Source of the DNA: Desulfitibacter alkalitolerans DSM 16504
Lineage (GTDB): Bacteria > Bacillota > DSM-16504 > Desulfitibacterales > Desulfitibacteraceae
NCBI RefSeq assembly: GCF_000620305.1
Contig: NZ_KK211101.1
Coordinates: forward strand, 186,001 to 250,000
Direction of reading: 5' to 3'
Length of the DNA: 64,000 nucleotides
Shown here: positions 24,518 to 32,626 of the stretch, in pieces
How the letters are laid out: the number at the start of each line of letters is the position of its first letter
Numbering within the stretch: the stretch's first letter is position 1
Made by a program: the position numbers and the translations under genes
Notes under the pieces: generated by a model
Told to the model about the DNA's origin: nothing
What the model saw: the letters and a program-made list of their open reading frames with translations, nothing else
Database searches by the model: none

Positions 24518-25423
24518 ATGAATATCAGTAAAAGATTTTTTATAATAATATTAACAGTGCTGTTTGTTTTTTCCGCTATGTCTATGGCATCGGATAGTGA
24601 CTTTGAATGTCTGGAAGAGAGAATAAAATTTGACCGTGAAATCGTACAAAGAATTGCAAATGGAGAAGATATACTCTATGATGAAGATGGAATAACAATT
24701 TTGTTTTTGTGGGAAAATGATGGTGAAATATCACCTCATTGGGGTAGTCAAGGATCAGCAAAGGTACATCAATGGATGGTAAGCAGAGCACTTGCAGTTC
24801 TAGAAAATGACTTTGGCTATTGGGTAACAGATCCTTTTTATGCGGGTGGTCATATAGGTCAAATGATGGCTGGTGCTGATTGGCCCGATATATGGGAAAC
24901 AGACGGACTTTCATTTGCGGGGCACTTTTACAACCCAACAACAGGAAGGAACTACATGGGCCAGACTAGTCCTACGGCCAAAATAAGATTTGAGCAATGG
25001 TCGGATCAAGCAAGGAATCATTGGAACTCAAATAGAGCCTTAGCATTACATTATCTAGGATGCTCATTACATTACCTAAGCGATCTTTCTGCTCCACACC
25101 ATGTTCATAACCATACTGCGTTAGATTCTGACCATACTGCCTTTGAAGATTGGGCGGATGCAAATAGAAATAATTATAGGTTAATCAATGGTAACCAATA
25201 TCATATTGGTGGTTCCTGGAATGTAATGAGAGCAAACATTGCAAATGGATGTGCCTATGCCACTTATTACGATTCAACATTTATTCTTGACCAATCCCAT
25301 CCAGATAGAGATGTATATAGACTTCTTAACTGGGGCTCAACAGCAAATAATACACTAAAACATGGACAAAATTATATGGCGGCTTTTCTCTATCGTTTCC
25401 TGCAAACGGTAGGTGAAATCTAA
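24518..25423 (+). CDS. Secreted zinc-dependent phospholipase C
   Basis: A 301-residue preproprotein: signal peptide (1 to about 24), propeptide to about residue 74, then a mature start at Trp75 (HWGSQ). The zinc ligands known from Bacillus cereus PC-PLC and Clostridium alpha-toxin align: Trp75, His84, Asp121, His136, His185, Asp189, His195, His206 and Glu210 (LHYLSDLSAPHHVHN, DHTAFEDW). There is no C-terminal C2-like domain, so it is like the small B. cereus enzyme and not alpha-toxin. It hydrolyses phospholipids outside the cell. Whether the neighbouring sigma controls it is open. Confidence 0.88.
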   Translation: MNISKRFFIIILTVLFVFSAMSMASDSDFECLEERIKFDREIVQRIANGEDILYDEDGITILFLWENDGEISPHWGSQGSAKVHQWMVSRALAVLENDFGYWVTDPFYAGGHIGQMMAGADWPDIWETDGLSFAGHFYNPTTGRNYMGQTSPTAKIRFEQWSDQARNHWNSNRALALHYLGCSLHYLSDLSAPHHVHNHTALDSDHTAFEDWADANRNNYRLINGNQYHIGGSWNVMRANIANGCAYATYYDSTFILDQSHPDRDVYRLLNWGSTANNTLKHGQNYMAAFLYRFLQTVGEI

Positions 25424-25432
25424 AAGGTTAAG

Positions 25433-25567
25433 ATGAAGGAAAACAGGTGGTGTTACTATTTGGCTATAACAAAAAACGATATTATTGCGTATAAAGTAGA
25501 TATGACTAAATATGAAGTCAAAAAGTTAAGCAGAGTAGAGTTTAAAATGCGCATACAGGCTCAATGA
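25433..25567 (+). CDS. Possible small protein or remnant
   Basis: A 44-codon frame starts 10 bp after the phospholipase stop with AAAAGGT upstream. Its end KKLSRVEFKMR resembles KRISRIEYRMR near the end of the protein at 26,083, so it might be a decayed copy of that gene. No domain is recognisable. Confidence 0.3.
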   Translation: MKENRWCYYLAITKNDIIAYKVDMTKYEVKKLSRVEFKMRIQAQ

Positions 25568-26082
25568 AAATTTAAATTAGTTTTAAAAATAAGGTTGTCC
25601 TCGGTTGTATGATACAATTGGAAAACCTTCACATCATTGCTTGGCATTATCCTACAGTTTTGAATGGGATGCATTTCCAAAACTACATGCGGGGAAACCT
25701 TACTGTAAGTGCTAGTAAAAAGATTGACCACATTGATTTTACCCCATTTGGTGTTATTACTCGGGGTCGATTGGTAAAGTAACGCTAGGTCAAAAGAGCG
25801 GCACCTGGTCTATACTACCAATAGTATTATTCGTAGGCCCAGGAGCTGCTTTTTTGTATACAGGTGAACTTGTTCAGACAAGCTGTACATCCGTTTAGCC
25901 AGATGGAGACTCTACTCCGCCGGATTTAGAGCTCACTTATAGAAGTGGGGGTCTTAACCCGAATAGAATATTAGAAAAAAAGTTTTTATACTTAAGTGTA
26001 ACTAATCAGCATTCAATGGTACTAATAAGTAAGACTTAATATTAGTGCTAGGTAAAAACTTTACAGGGTCAGAGGTGATGAA
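25568..26082. other. Region without an intact gene
   Basis: About 515 bp with only broken frames; one at about 25,905-26,040 (DGDSTPPDLELTYRSGG...) is open but lacks a start and a recognisable family. It looks like decayed coding sequence. I see no RNA gene or clear repeat here. Confidence 0.5.
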
Positions 26083-26595
26083 ATGGAATTATCTTTGAAA
26101 AAAAGAGCAGACCACATAGTATTTTGGTCCATAACAATTTTCATTATTATCATATTCATTTATTTTTTTTACTCATGTCTAGGTGGAAGTGGTGCTAATT
26201 TAGCAAGGTACCAACACAGTTCTGATAAAAGTCCAGATAAAAAAACACATAGCTGGGCAGACGCTAATTTTCGTGCCAATAACGCATATTATTATGTTGT
26301 AAAAGGTAAGGTCTATACACATGAAAGAGATTTAATAGTAGAGCTAACACAAAATAATACTGAAGGCTATTTTGTTTATGAAGACAAATTATATTACGCA
26401 TATAAGTATGGGAAAGAAAGACAAATAAGAATTCCAACTATCGCTGGACCTGTTGGGTACAACTTTATAAAGTATAGATATGGGAAATTAGATATCTCCT
26501 GTTTAACAGATAAAAGGATAAGTCGAATAGAATACCGTATGCGTTATTGGAAAGTTCATGATTACATTAACAAAGCTAATAACTCCCCTTATTAA
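26083..26595 (+). CDS. Hypothetical membrane-anchored protein
   Basis: A 170-residue protein with one N-terminal membrane helix (IVFWSITIFIIIIFIYFFYSCL, about 13-34) and an outer basic, Tyr-rich domain (ANNAYYYVVKGKVYTHERDLIVELTQNN). A Cys follows the helix but no clear lipobox is present. GAGGTGATG gives the ribosome binding site. Not recognised. Confidence 0.6.
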   Translation: MELSLKKRADHIVFWSITIFIIIIFIYFFYSCLGGSGANLARYQHSSDKSPDKKTHSWADANFRANNAYYYVVKGKVYTHERDLIVELTQNNTEGYFVYEDKLYYAYKYGKERQIRIPTIAGPVGYNFIKYRYGKLDISCLTDKRISRIEYRMRYWKVHDYINKANNSPY

Positions 26596-26686
26596 TGGAA
26601 TAAATTCATAGATTTTTTGGTCGTAGTTTCTATATGAGGCGTATTAGATTTATTGTAATAACATAAACTGGCAGGAAGGAGCCAAT

Positions 26687-26970
26687 ATGAAGCTTAATAG
26701 GGTTGTATACGCTTTATTGCTACTAATTGCAGCTATTTCAATTTATCTTTTTTTCAATACGAGAGTGGTAGTATTGAAAAAGCCATATCTTATACAATTT
26801 TTTGGGGTACGGCAATGGCAGGCTATTTGATAGCAATTATAAGACCCAACTTCTTTATTAATGTATTTAAAAATAGGAATGTATCACCTCTAGAGGCATG
26901 GTGGCTCATAAGGATACCTGGTGTAGCCATATTACTTATAGGTGTTTACAGGATATATCTTATATGGTAG
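26687..26970 (+). pseudogene. Small membrane protein gene with a frameshift at a T tract
   Basis: The ATG at 26,687 has AGGAAGGA upstream and opens MKLNRVVYALLLLIAAISIYLFF, a membrane helix. At a run of seven Ts (about 26,748-26,754) the frame must shift to continue as YESGSIEKAISYTIFWGTAMAGYLIAII and EAWWLIRIPGVAILLIGVYRIYLIW, with two more helices and a stop at 26,970. The joined product would have about 94 residues and three helices. Decay, phase variation or a sequencing error are all possible. Confidence 0.55.
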
Positions 26971-27181
26971 CAGATATTTACTATCTTTTGGCTGTCTCTG
27001 TGGGCAGCAGTACGGATATAGACCAACCTTTGAATTTTGCCCAATATTTGTGTCCAACTATACTTCATGTATAAGCAGATTAACATGTATGGGTTGATGA
27101 TAAACAAAGTTTACTTCTTGAAAGAAATATTGGCGGTTCCGTTATATTAGATTTATGTGGATTTTCTAAAGGGGTGTCCAA

Positions 27182-27985
27182 ATGAATAAGTTTATTTTAA
27201 GTATATCTATTATTTTCATACTTTTAGTATTTTTGGGGTGCCAAAAACCAAGTATAATAGAGAAGTTTAGCAAAGAGTCGGAGATTTCAATATCAGACGA
27301 GGTAATGCCCATTCCAACTAAACTCTCCATAAGCTTAAAGAATGACAAATATGGTTACGTAGATGAGAACGGGAATACAGTTATTGAACACCAATTTGAT
27401 TATTCAACAGATTTTTATGATGGATATGCAATAGTGGGGTTTGGTAAATGGACTGATAGTATTCATTTTGATGGGAAATATGGCTTAATTGACTTAGAGG
27501 GTAATGAGGTTACTGAGGTAAAATATGATTTTATTACTGCTCATGAAGCAGATTTCATAAAGTATAAGCTTTTTATTGTGAGGGAAGGAGAAAAGTGGGG
27601 AGTATTGCATCAAAGTGGTGTAGAGGTTGTAAAACCAATCTATGATTCCATGCAGTACTACAGAGGTGGAGCAGCTTTAGTATTGAGAGATGGAAGATAT
27701 GGTTTCATAGACATTAACGGGCAAGAGATAATACCAGTAATTTTTTCCTATGCAGATTACTTAAATGATGATTTAATAGTAGTTCTAAAAGGAGATTATG
27801 TAGCTAAAGATTATTACGATGTTTTTGTTGGCCATATGGGCCTTTATGACGTTAATGGAAATAAATTGTTGAAGGTTGAGTATGACCAAATTGAACTAGC
27901 AGAGGATCTTGGGAAGTTAAGAGTTGTTAAGAATGATAATATAAGTTTATTAAGTATAGACGATATTTATATAGATAACCGTTGA
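27182..27985 (+). CDS. WG-repeat lipoprotein
   Basis: A 267-residue lipoprotein: signal peptide with lipobox LVFLGC (Cys20), then five WG-type repeats, seen as KYGYVDENGNTVIEHQFDY, KYGLIDLEGNEVTEV, KWGVLHQSGVEVVKPIYD, RYGFIDINGQEIIPV and MGLYDVNGNKLLKVEYD. WG repeats form beta-propeller-like or solenoid surfaces whose ligands are unknown. It would be anchored to the outer face of the membrane. GGGGTG precedes the ATG. Confidence 0.85.
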   Translation: MNKFILSISIIFILLVFLGCQKPSIIEKFSKESEISISDEVMPIPTKLSISLKNDKYGYVDENGNTVIEHQFDYSTDFYDGYAIVGFGKWTDSIHFDGKYGLIDLEGNEVTEVKYDFITAHEADFIKYKLFIVREGEKWGVLHQSGVEVVKPIYDSMQYYRGGAALVLRDGRYGFIDINGQEIIPVIFSYADYLNDDLIVVLKGDYVAKDYYDVFVGHMGLYDVNGNKLLKVEYDQIELAEDLGKLRVVKNDNISLLSIDDIYIDNR

Positions 27986-28151
27986 GATCTCCCGCAAGAG
28001 GCGGTGGAGGAGCATCTGAGGTTAACCGGCTGGGCTTACCCTTGAAAAGACCATAAAGTATTATGCATATAAGAATATTACAATAATGCTTCTATAGACA
28101 ATGGCGTATGATTTATCTGCAAAAAACCTACTAAAAAATACCATCAACCCC

Positions 28152-28181
28152 TTGACAATAAATCCAGGGGTATGTTAAAGT
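28152..28181 (+). promoter_or_regulatory. Possible promoter of the XRE/ImmA-like pair
   Basis: TTGACA at 28,152-28,157 with TAAAGT at 28,176-28,181 after an 18-nt spacer; the -10 is weak. It is followed by AT-rich dyads (GTTAGCTAATAAGC) that could be operator sites of the adjacent repressor. Confidence 0.35.
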
Positions 28182-28256
28182 TTACATGTTAGCTAATAAG
28201 CGAACAAGCGTAAATAAATGAATGGTTATTGATATTAAGTGGAGTGAAAAATTTAT

Positions 28257-28643
28257 ATGAAAACTGAAAACATTAAATTTGGAGATTTTATTAAAGCGAA
28301 GAGAATGGAAAAAGAAATTACATTGAGAGCATTAGCGGACGTTTTGAAGGTATCACCAGCATATTTAAGCGACATTGAAAACAATAGAAGATATCCAATG
28401 GACAACAGTAAAATTGAAATTTTAATTGAAGAGCTAAGAATAAGCCCAGAAGAACAGGAAATTTTGTATGATTTAGCTGGCAAAGCACGTAATGAGGTGT
28501 CCCCTGATTTGTTGGAATACACAATGGACTCTGAGGTATCAAATTATGTTAGAGCTGCATTAAGAAAAGCAAAGAAGAACGATGCTACCATTGATGATTG
28601 GAAAAAAATTATTGAAGAATTTGATCAAAAGGGTAAGGATTAA
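28257..28643 (+). CDS. XRE-family HTH regulator
   Basis: A 128-residue protein with an N-terminal Cro/CI-type HTH (FIKAKRMEKEITLRALADVLKVSPAYLSDIENNRRYPMD, about 9-50) and a charged helical C-terminus. It lies 3 bp before an ImmA/IrrE-type protease gene, the standard repressor-protease pairing in which the protease cleaves the repressor under stress. It is probably the regulator of a mobile or stress module, but no integrase is adjacent. Confidence 0.88.
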   Translation: MKTENIKFGDFIKAKRMEKEITLRALADVLKVSPAYLSDIENNRRYPMDNSKIEILIEELRISPEEQEILYDLAGKARNEVSPDLLEYTMDSEVSNYVRAALRKAKKNDATIDDWKKIIEEFDQKGKD

Positions 28644-28646
28644 AGT

Positions 28647-29459
28647 ATGTTAAAATTCTCATGGAATAAAAGAGATAAGAATAGGGTTCCAATAATGAGT
28701 GCAAGGGAAATGGATGAGCTTGCAGAAGAGTTGGTGAGTGACTATAAACCTGAATTAATAAAAGATCCACAACCTATTAATTATGAGCATTTTTTAGAGT
28801 TTTATTTAGGTGTAAATTTAGAATATCAAGATATTAGATCGGACAACCCTGACGAGCATATTCTTGGAATGACTGCATTTGGTGATGATTTTGCATTGGT
28901 TTATGATAATGATGCAGGACGTATGAAAAGAATTGATGTAAGGGAAGGAACAGTTGTTCTGAACACTGAACTGTTGGCAGAAGAAAAAGCTGGCCGCCTA
29001 CGTTTCACAGCCCTGCATGAAGGTGCAGGACACTGGTGGTGTCACCAGGACTATTATGGAATTGATAAGAATCAGCTAACCTTTTTTACTGAGGAGCGCC
29101 CTAGAGCAATAATGTGTCGATCCTATAATCTAGAAAACTTTGCTTATAGAAAGTGCGCAACACCTGTTGACTGGATGGAGTATCAGGCAGATTATATGGC
29201 ATCAGCAATTGCAATGCCAAAGACCCCCTTTATGGCAGCTGCTGCTAATGTATTAAAGACCGCTGGTTTTAAGGAAAGGTTTATTGTCACTGGTGTAGAT
29301 GTTGAATATGACATATATGCAGAGCTAGGTCTACCGGCCCAAATTGCAGATATGTTTGGAGTATCACGAAAGGCAGCAGAAATAAAGCTTAAGAACTTTG
29401 GGTTTATCAAAGATATTAAAAAGGTTAAAGAGGAAGCCAAGCAGCGTAGGTTATATTAA
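28647..29459 (+). CDS. ImmA/IrrE-family metallopeptidase with an altered zinc motif
   Basis: A 270-residue protein of the ImmA/IrrE type. LRFTALHEGAGHWWCHQDYY takes the place of the usual HExxH helix, but here three residues separate Glu and the second His (HEGAGH), one more than the canonical motif. The downstream part VDWMEYQADYMASAIAMP holds the third ligand region (Glu/Asp) typical of the family. The C-terminus (ADMFGVSRKAAEIKLKNFGFI) looks like an HTH-like tail common in these proteins. It probably acts on the upstream XRE repressor, if active. Confidence 0.82.
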   Translation: MLKFSWNKRDKNRVPIMSAREMDELAEELVSDYKPELIKDPQPINYEHFLEFYLGVNLEYQDIRSDNPDEHILGMTAFGDDFALVYDNDAGRMKRIDVREGTVVLNTELLAEEKAGRLRFTALHEGAGHWWCHQDYYGIDKNQLTFFTEERPRAIMCRSYNLENFAYRKCATPVDWMEYQADYMASAIAMPKTPFMAAAANVLKTAGFKERFIVTGVDVEYDIYAELGLPAQIADMFGVSRKAAEIKLKNFGFIKDIKKVKEEAKQRRLY

Positions 29460-29500
29460 AGTGGTTTATATTTTAGGTCAATAGCAAGAAGGAGGAGTTT

Positions 29501-29626
29501 ATGTCAAGACAAGTAAAATGTCCAAATTGTAATAAGAGATTATTTGACATAAATACTGAGGGCACAGGGGCAATTGGTATAAAATGTCCAAAGTGCAAGC
29601 AGATAATAAACATTAGTTTGAATTGA
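29501..29626 (+). CDS. Small Com-like zinc-finger protein
   Basis: A 41-residue protein, MSRQVKCPNCNKRLFD..., with two Cys pairs (CPNC and CPKC) spaced like the Mu Com translational regulator. GGAGGAG lies 3-10 bp before the ATG. Proteins of this type bind RNA or act as small zinc ribbons in prophage remnants. It follows the ImmA-like gene by 41 bp and is closed by a terminator. Confidence 0.7.
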   Translation: MSRQVKCPNCNKRLFDINTEGTGAIGIKCPKCKQIINISLN

Positions 29627-29680
29627 ATTAATCACAGAAATATGATTATTCATACCGAGCAGCGGAGTCAATGAACTACC

Positions 29681-29732
29681 AAATAGCCGGATGATTGCTA
29701 AACCATTAGCGATTATTCGGCTATTTTTGTTT
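29681..29732 (+). terminator. Rho-independent terminator
   Basis: AAATAGCCG and CGGCTATTT with an inner TGCTAA/TTAGC stem, then a T run. Confidence 0.8.
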
Positions 29733-29831
29733 TTAAACATCCCATGTATTTTAGCTTAAAGTTCGTTAGATGTTAGATGTTTAAATGGTAAGCGCAAGAC
29801 CACCAAAACAAAATTACATGAGGTGATCACA

Positions 29832-30035
29832 ATGAATAAAGTTAAAGCATACAGAAAGAAGGTTAGGCTTAGCCGCAGAGAGCTTGCAAAAAGAACAGGG
29901 CTTTCAGTTTCTAATATATGTTTTATTGAAACTGGTAAAGTGGTAGCTAAGCTATCAGATGCCTGCAAAATAGCAGATGTACTAAACCGATCTTTAGATG
30001 ATTTATTTCCGCCATTTATAATATCAAAGGAATAA
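29832..30035 (+). CDS. Small XRE-family regulator
   Basis: A 67-residue single-domain HTH protein (KAYRKKVRLSRRELAKRTGLSVSNICFIETGKVVAKLSDACKIADVLNRSLDDLF). GAGGTGATC sits just before the ATG at 29,832. It precedes the three-gene cassette at 30,190-31,743 by 155 bp in the same direction, so it might regulate that cassette. Confidence 0.85.
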   Translation: MNKVKAYRKKVRLSRRELAKRTGLSVSNICFIETGKVVAKLSDACKIADVLNRSLDDLFPPFIISKE

Positions 30036-30189
30036 TTAGTTGGCCTTCAGAACTTGTTGTTTTAGATAAAAGAGAGCTTAAGAACGTTAGACTTGTATAT
30101 TTTTTTTATGGAAAAATTATCTATTCTTGCAGGAACTTAGCCAAAAATGTTGAAGTTCTCTACTTATAAATTTGTAGGTGGGATTTAAA

Positions 30190-30810
30190 GTGCAAATAGC
30201 AGAATTGCTACTAGAAAATATTAATCTCACGGTAGTTTTCCGTGAGCTTGATAAGGATTTAGTTCGACGAGACATAATAAAAGGACTTTTTACAGATGAA
30301 CAGCTTCAAATTGCAGAGGTTCCTGAAATATTAATAGTAAATTTTAAAGATAGAAAAGCACAGGCCATATATTCTGATAGACGGTTATTTATTAATACTC
30401 AATATTTAAGTAGTGATGAAACTAGTAGTTTTTTAGCTACATCATGTAACAACTTTCTTGAAGCTGTTCCAGGTGCAGAAATTGTTTCCTATGGTTTTAA
30501 TATTGAAGGAATATGCAAAACCCCTGATTTTGATTATAATCAACATTTGCTAGAGGCTTGTTTTGCAGGTGGATATAATCTCAGCAAAAAAATCAACTCA
30601 GATATAATTGCTGTGTCTCCTGGATTTAGTTTTAATATTAAAGAAGCAAAGTTTTCAATAAACTTCCTGCCAATTGAAGAAGTCAGGTATAGCCAAGTCG
30701 ATTTCAAATGTAATATTCACTTTGATAAAGTGACTCCAACTAGTGAATTAATTATAAAGCAGTTTCCTGAATACTTAGGTTATTTAAAAGAAGTTTTGGA
30801 GAAGCTTTAA
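30190..30810 (+). CDS. Unknown protein, first gene of a HEPN-associated cassette
   Basis: A 206-residue protein starting at GTG 30,190, chosen because AGGTGGG lies seven bases upstream. No family recognised. It has a regular alternation of strands and helices (LEAVPGAEIVSYGFNIEGIC; KFSINFLPIEEVRYSQVDFKCNIHFDKV), no cysteine pairs and no obvious catalytic motif. The next gene follows after 15 bp behind AGGAGGG, so the three genes form an operon. Confidence 0.65.
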   Translation: MQIAELLLENINLTVVFRELDKDLVRRDIIKGLFTDEQLQIAEVPEILIVNFKDRKAQAIYSDRRLFINTQYLSSDETSSFLATSCNNFLEAVPGAEIVSYGFNIEGICKTPDFDYNQHLLEACFAGGYNLSKKINSDIIAVSPGFSFNIKEAKFSINFLPIEEVRYSQVDFKCNIHFDKVTPTSELIIKQFPEYLGYLKEVLEKL

Positions 30811-30825
30811 GGAGGGTAATAGAAC

Positions 30826-31374
30826 ATGGAGACTACTACAGCTTTTTGTTCAAATACGGAAGCAATGCTTGCAGGTTCTTTTTTAAGATATAAATCATAT
30901 ATTGGTACAGGGGATTTTAGTAATAAAGAATTAATAAAAAGAGTCTTTGTAGGCAGCAAAAGGTCTTCAGATAGATACAGATCCAATACAACAGATTTAA
31001 AGAGATATGATATGGATATTTTATTAGATCTGTTTAAATTAAGTTCATCTATTCCCCACAAATGTATTTTAGGGGAGAGTATTATTGAAATGGACTATCC
31101 AAAGAGCAATTCTTTATATGACTTAATAGAGTTTTTAGCCAACATGGATACTACTGAAAAAGTGTTTTATATTAGAGATAATAAGAATATCAGCATTTGG
31201 GTTGTTTCAACAGTTTCGGATATCAAAACTCAAAGACAATATTGCCATGCTTTTGCTGAAAAGGTCGAAGAGAATTTTGAAGAAGACTATCTTTTTGATT
31301 TTCGTATTTTAGCCCCCGAAAGTCACACTTTACAAGCATTACCCAGCACAGCAAAACTGTATAAAAGAGGTTAA
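30826..31374 (+). CDS. Unknown protein, second gene of the HEPN-associated cassette
   Basis: A 182-residue protein. The C-terminal half (KVFYIRDNKNISIWVVSTVSDIKTQRQYCHAFAEKVEENFEEDYLFDFRIL) reads like a strand-helix-strand fold reminiscent of nucleotidyltransferase-like partners of HEPN proteins, but the GSxxxG...DxD signature is absent. That comparison is tentative. The start at ATG 30,826 has AGGAGGG at the right distance. The HEPN-like gene follows 9 bp later. Confidence 0.6.
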   Translation: METTTAFCSNTEAMLAGSFLRYKSYIGTGDFSNKELIKRVFVGSKRSSDRYRSNTTDLKRYDMDILLDLFKLSSSIPHKCILGESIIEMDYPKSNSLYDLIEFLANMDTTEKVFYIRDNKNISIWVVSTVSDIKTQRQYCHAFAEKVEENFEEDYLFDFRILAPESHTLQALPSTAKLYKRG

Positions 31375-31383
31375 ACTGTTAAA

Positions 31384-31743
31384 ATGGACTTTCAAAACCA
31401 TCGGAAAAAGTTTTCCAATACTGAAGCATTGATACATGAAGCTGTTATGGAAATAGAAACAACTACTCACTTTGATTGGTTGGCAGTAATGATGTACTAT
31501 TCTTGCCTTCACTTAGTTCACTCACATTGTGCTAATAGAAAAACCCCTTATCACCCACAAAATCACACTCAGGTTTTAAATGAGGCTAGAAGAGTTAAAA
31601 AAGGTAGAGTAGTTCAAGCAGAAATGTTGGTATTATATAATGCAAGTATGGATGCAAGATATGAGGACAAGTTTTTAGGCAAACAAGATCTAGAAGAATT
31701 AAAAAAGTCATATGACACAATAAAGGCCATTTTAGCTAGCTGA
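31384..31743 (+). CDS. HEPN-like protein
   Basis: A 119-residue helical protein with a HEPN-like core: DWLAVMMYYSCLHLVHSHCANRKTPYHPQNHTQVLNEARR. RKTPYH fits the Rx4-6H motif that forms the RNase centre of HEPN toxins. The last helices (VLYNASMDARYED... LEELKKSYDTIKAIL) are usual for the fold. Together with the two genes upstream it could form a toxin-antitoxin or phage-defence cassette; this is inference from fold and operon layout. Confidence 0.65.
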   Translation: MDFQNHRKKFSNTEALIHEAVMEIETTTHFDWLAVMMYYSCLHLVHSHCANRKTPYHPQNHTQVLNEARRVKKGRVVQAEMLVLYNASMDARYEDKFLGKQDLEELKKSYDTIKAILAS

Positions 31744-31776
31744 AAATGATAGTGAAAATAATTTTTCTTTGTAAGA

Positions 31777-31817
31777 AAAGATGCTTTTGTCAGTATTCCT
31801 GATGGGCATCTTTTTTA
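31777..31817 (+). terminator. Terminator after the HEPN-like cassette
   Basis: AAAGATGC and GCATCTTT pair, followed by a T run. Confidence 0.75.
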
Positions 31818-31921
31818 ATTATCTCGATTACAGTATTTGCTATAAAATGTTTACAAAATGGATAAGAATTAGCTTCAGGTCTGTAGTAAAATGGTATGTA
31901 ATGATACATGGAGGTATATTA

Positions 31922-32626
31922 ATGAAGATATTAATAGCTGATGACGATGAATTAATTGTAAACTTGATTAAGCAAAACCTTGCTTTGGAAGGCTATGAGA
32001 CAATTTCAGCTTACGACGGGGAAGAAGCTATTGAAAAAGTGAAAAAGCATATTCCGGATTTAATTATCCTGGATATTATGATGCCTAAAAAAGATGGCTA
32101 CCAGGTTTGCCGGCAAATAAAAGAAACAGGAATTCCCATTGTAATGCTAACTGCAAAAACTGATATCTCTGATAAACTGATTGGCCTAGAACTAGGTGCG
32201 GATGATTATATAGTAAAACCCTTTGAGAGCAGGGAATTAATAGCAAGAATTAAAGCAATCTTTAGACGCCTAGAAAAGCTCCAAGCTAATCATAAATTTG
32301 CTGCAGCTGAAAGCCAGGCAAAAGGGCAGACATGCCTACAAGTATTAGAAGATTCCAGGAGAGTAACCATTGATACAGATGAAGTGAAGCTAACTCCTAA
32401 AGAATATGATTTATTGCTGTTGTTATATAAAAATCCTGACAGGGTTTTTCCTAGAGATGAAATATTAGACAGAGTTTGGGGCTATGACTATTTTGGAGAC
32501 ACAAGAACTGTAGATATTCATGTACAGCGATTGAGAAAAAAGCTGGGTCAAGAAGGGGAATTAATTGAAACAGTTTTTGCCATAGGATATCGCTTTAAGG
32601 GGAGAGAGAATGAAGCTAAGAAATAA
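31922..32626 (+). CDS. OmpR/PhoB-family response regulator
   Basis: A 234-residue regulator. The receiver domain (1-120) has acidic DDD at 7-9, phosphoacceptor Asp51 in LIILDIMMPKKDGY, and the conserved Lys in VMLTAKTD. The winged-helix domain (about 135-230) has LTPKEYDLLLLLYKNPDRVFPRDEILDRVWGYDYFGDTRTVDIHVQRLRKKLG. I use ATG 31,922 with GGAGGT upstream; a longer frame from 31,781 is not credible. The sensor kinase gene overlaps the end by 17 nt. Confidence 0.95.
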   Translation: MKILIADDDELIVNLIKQNLALEGYETISAYDGEEAIEKVKKHIPDLIILDIMMPKKDGYQVCRQIKETGIPIVMLTAKTDISDKLIGLELGADDYIVKPFESRELIARIKAIFRRLEKLQANHKFAAAESQAKGQTCLQVLEDSRRVTIDTDEVKLTPKEYDLLLLLYKNPDRVFPRDEILDRVWGYDYFGDTRTVDIHVQRLRKKLGQEGELIETVFAIGYRFKGRENEAKK

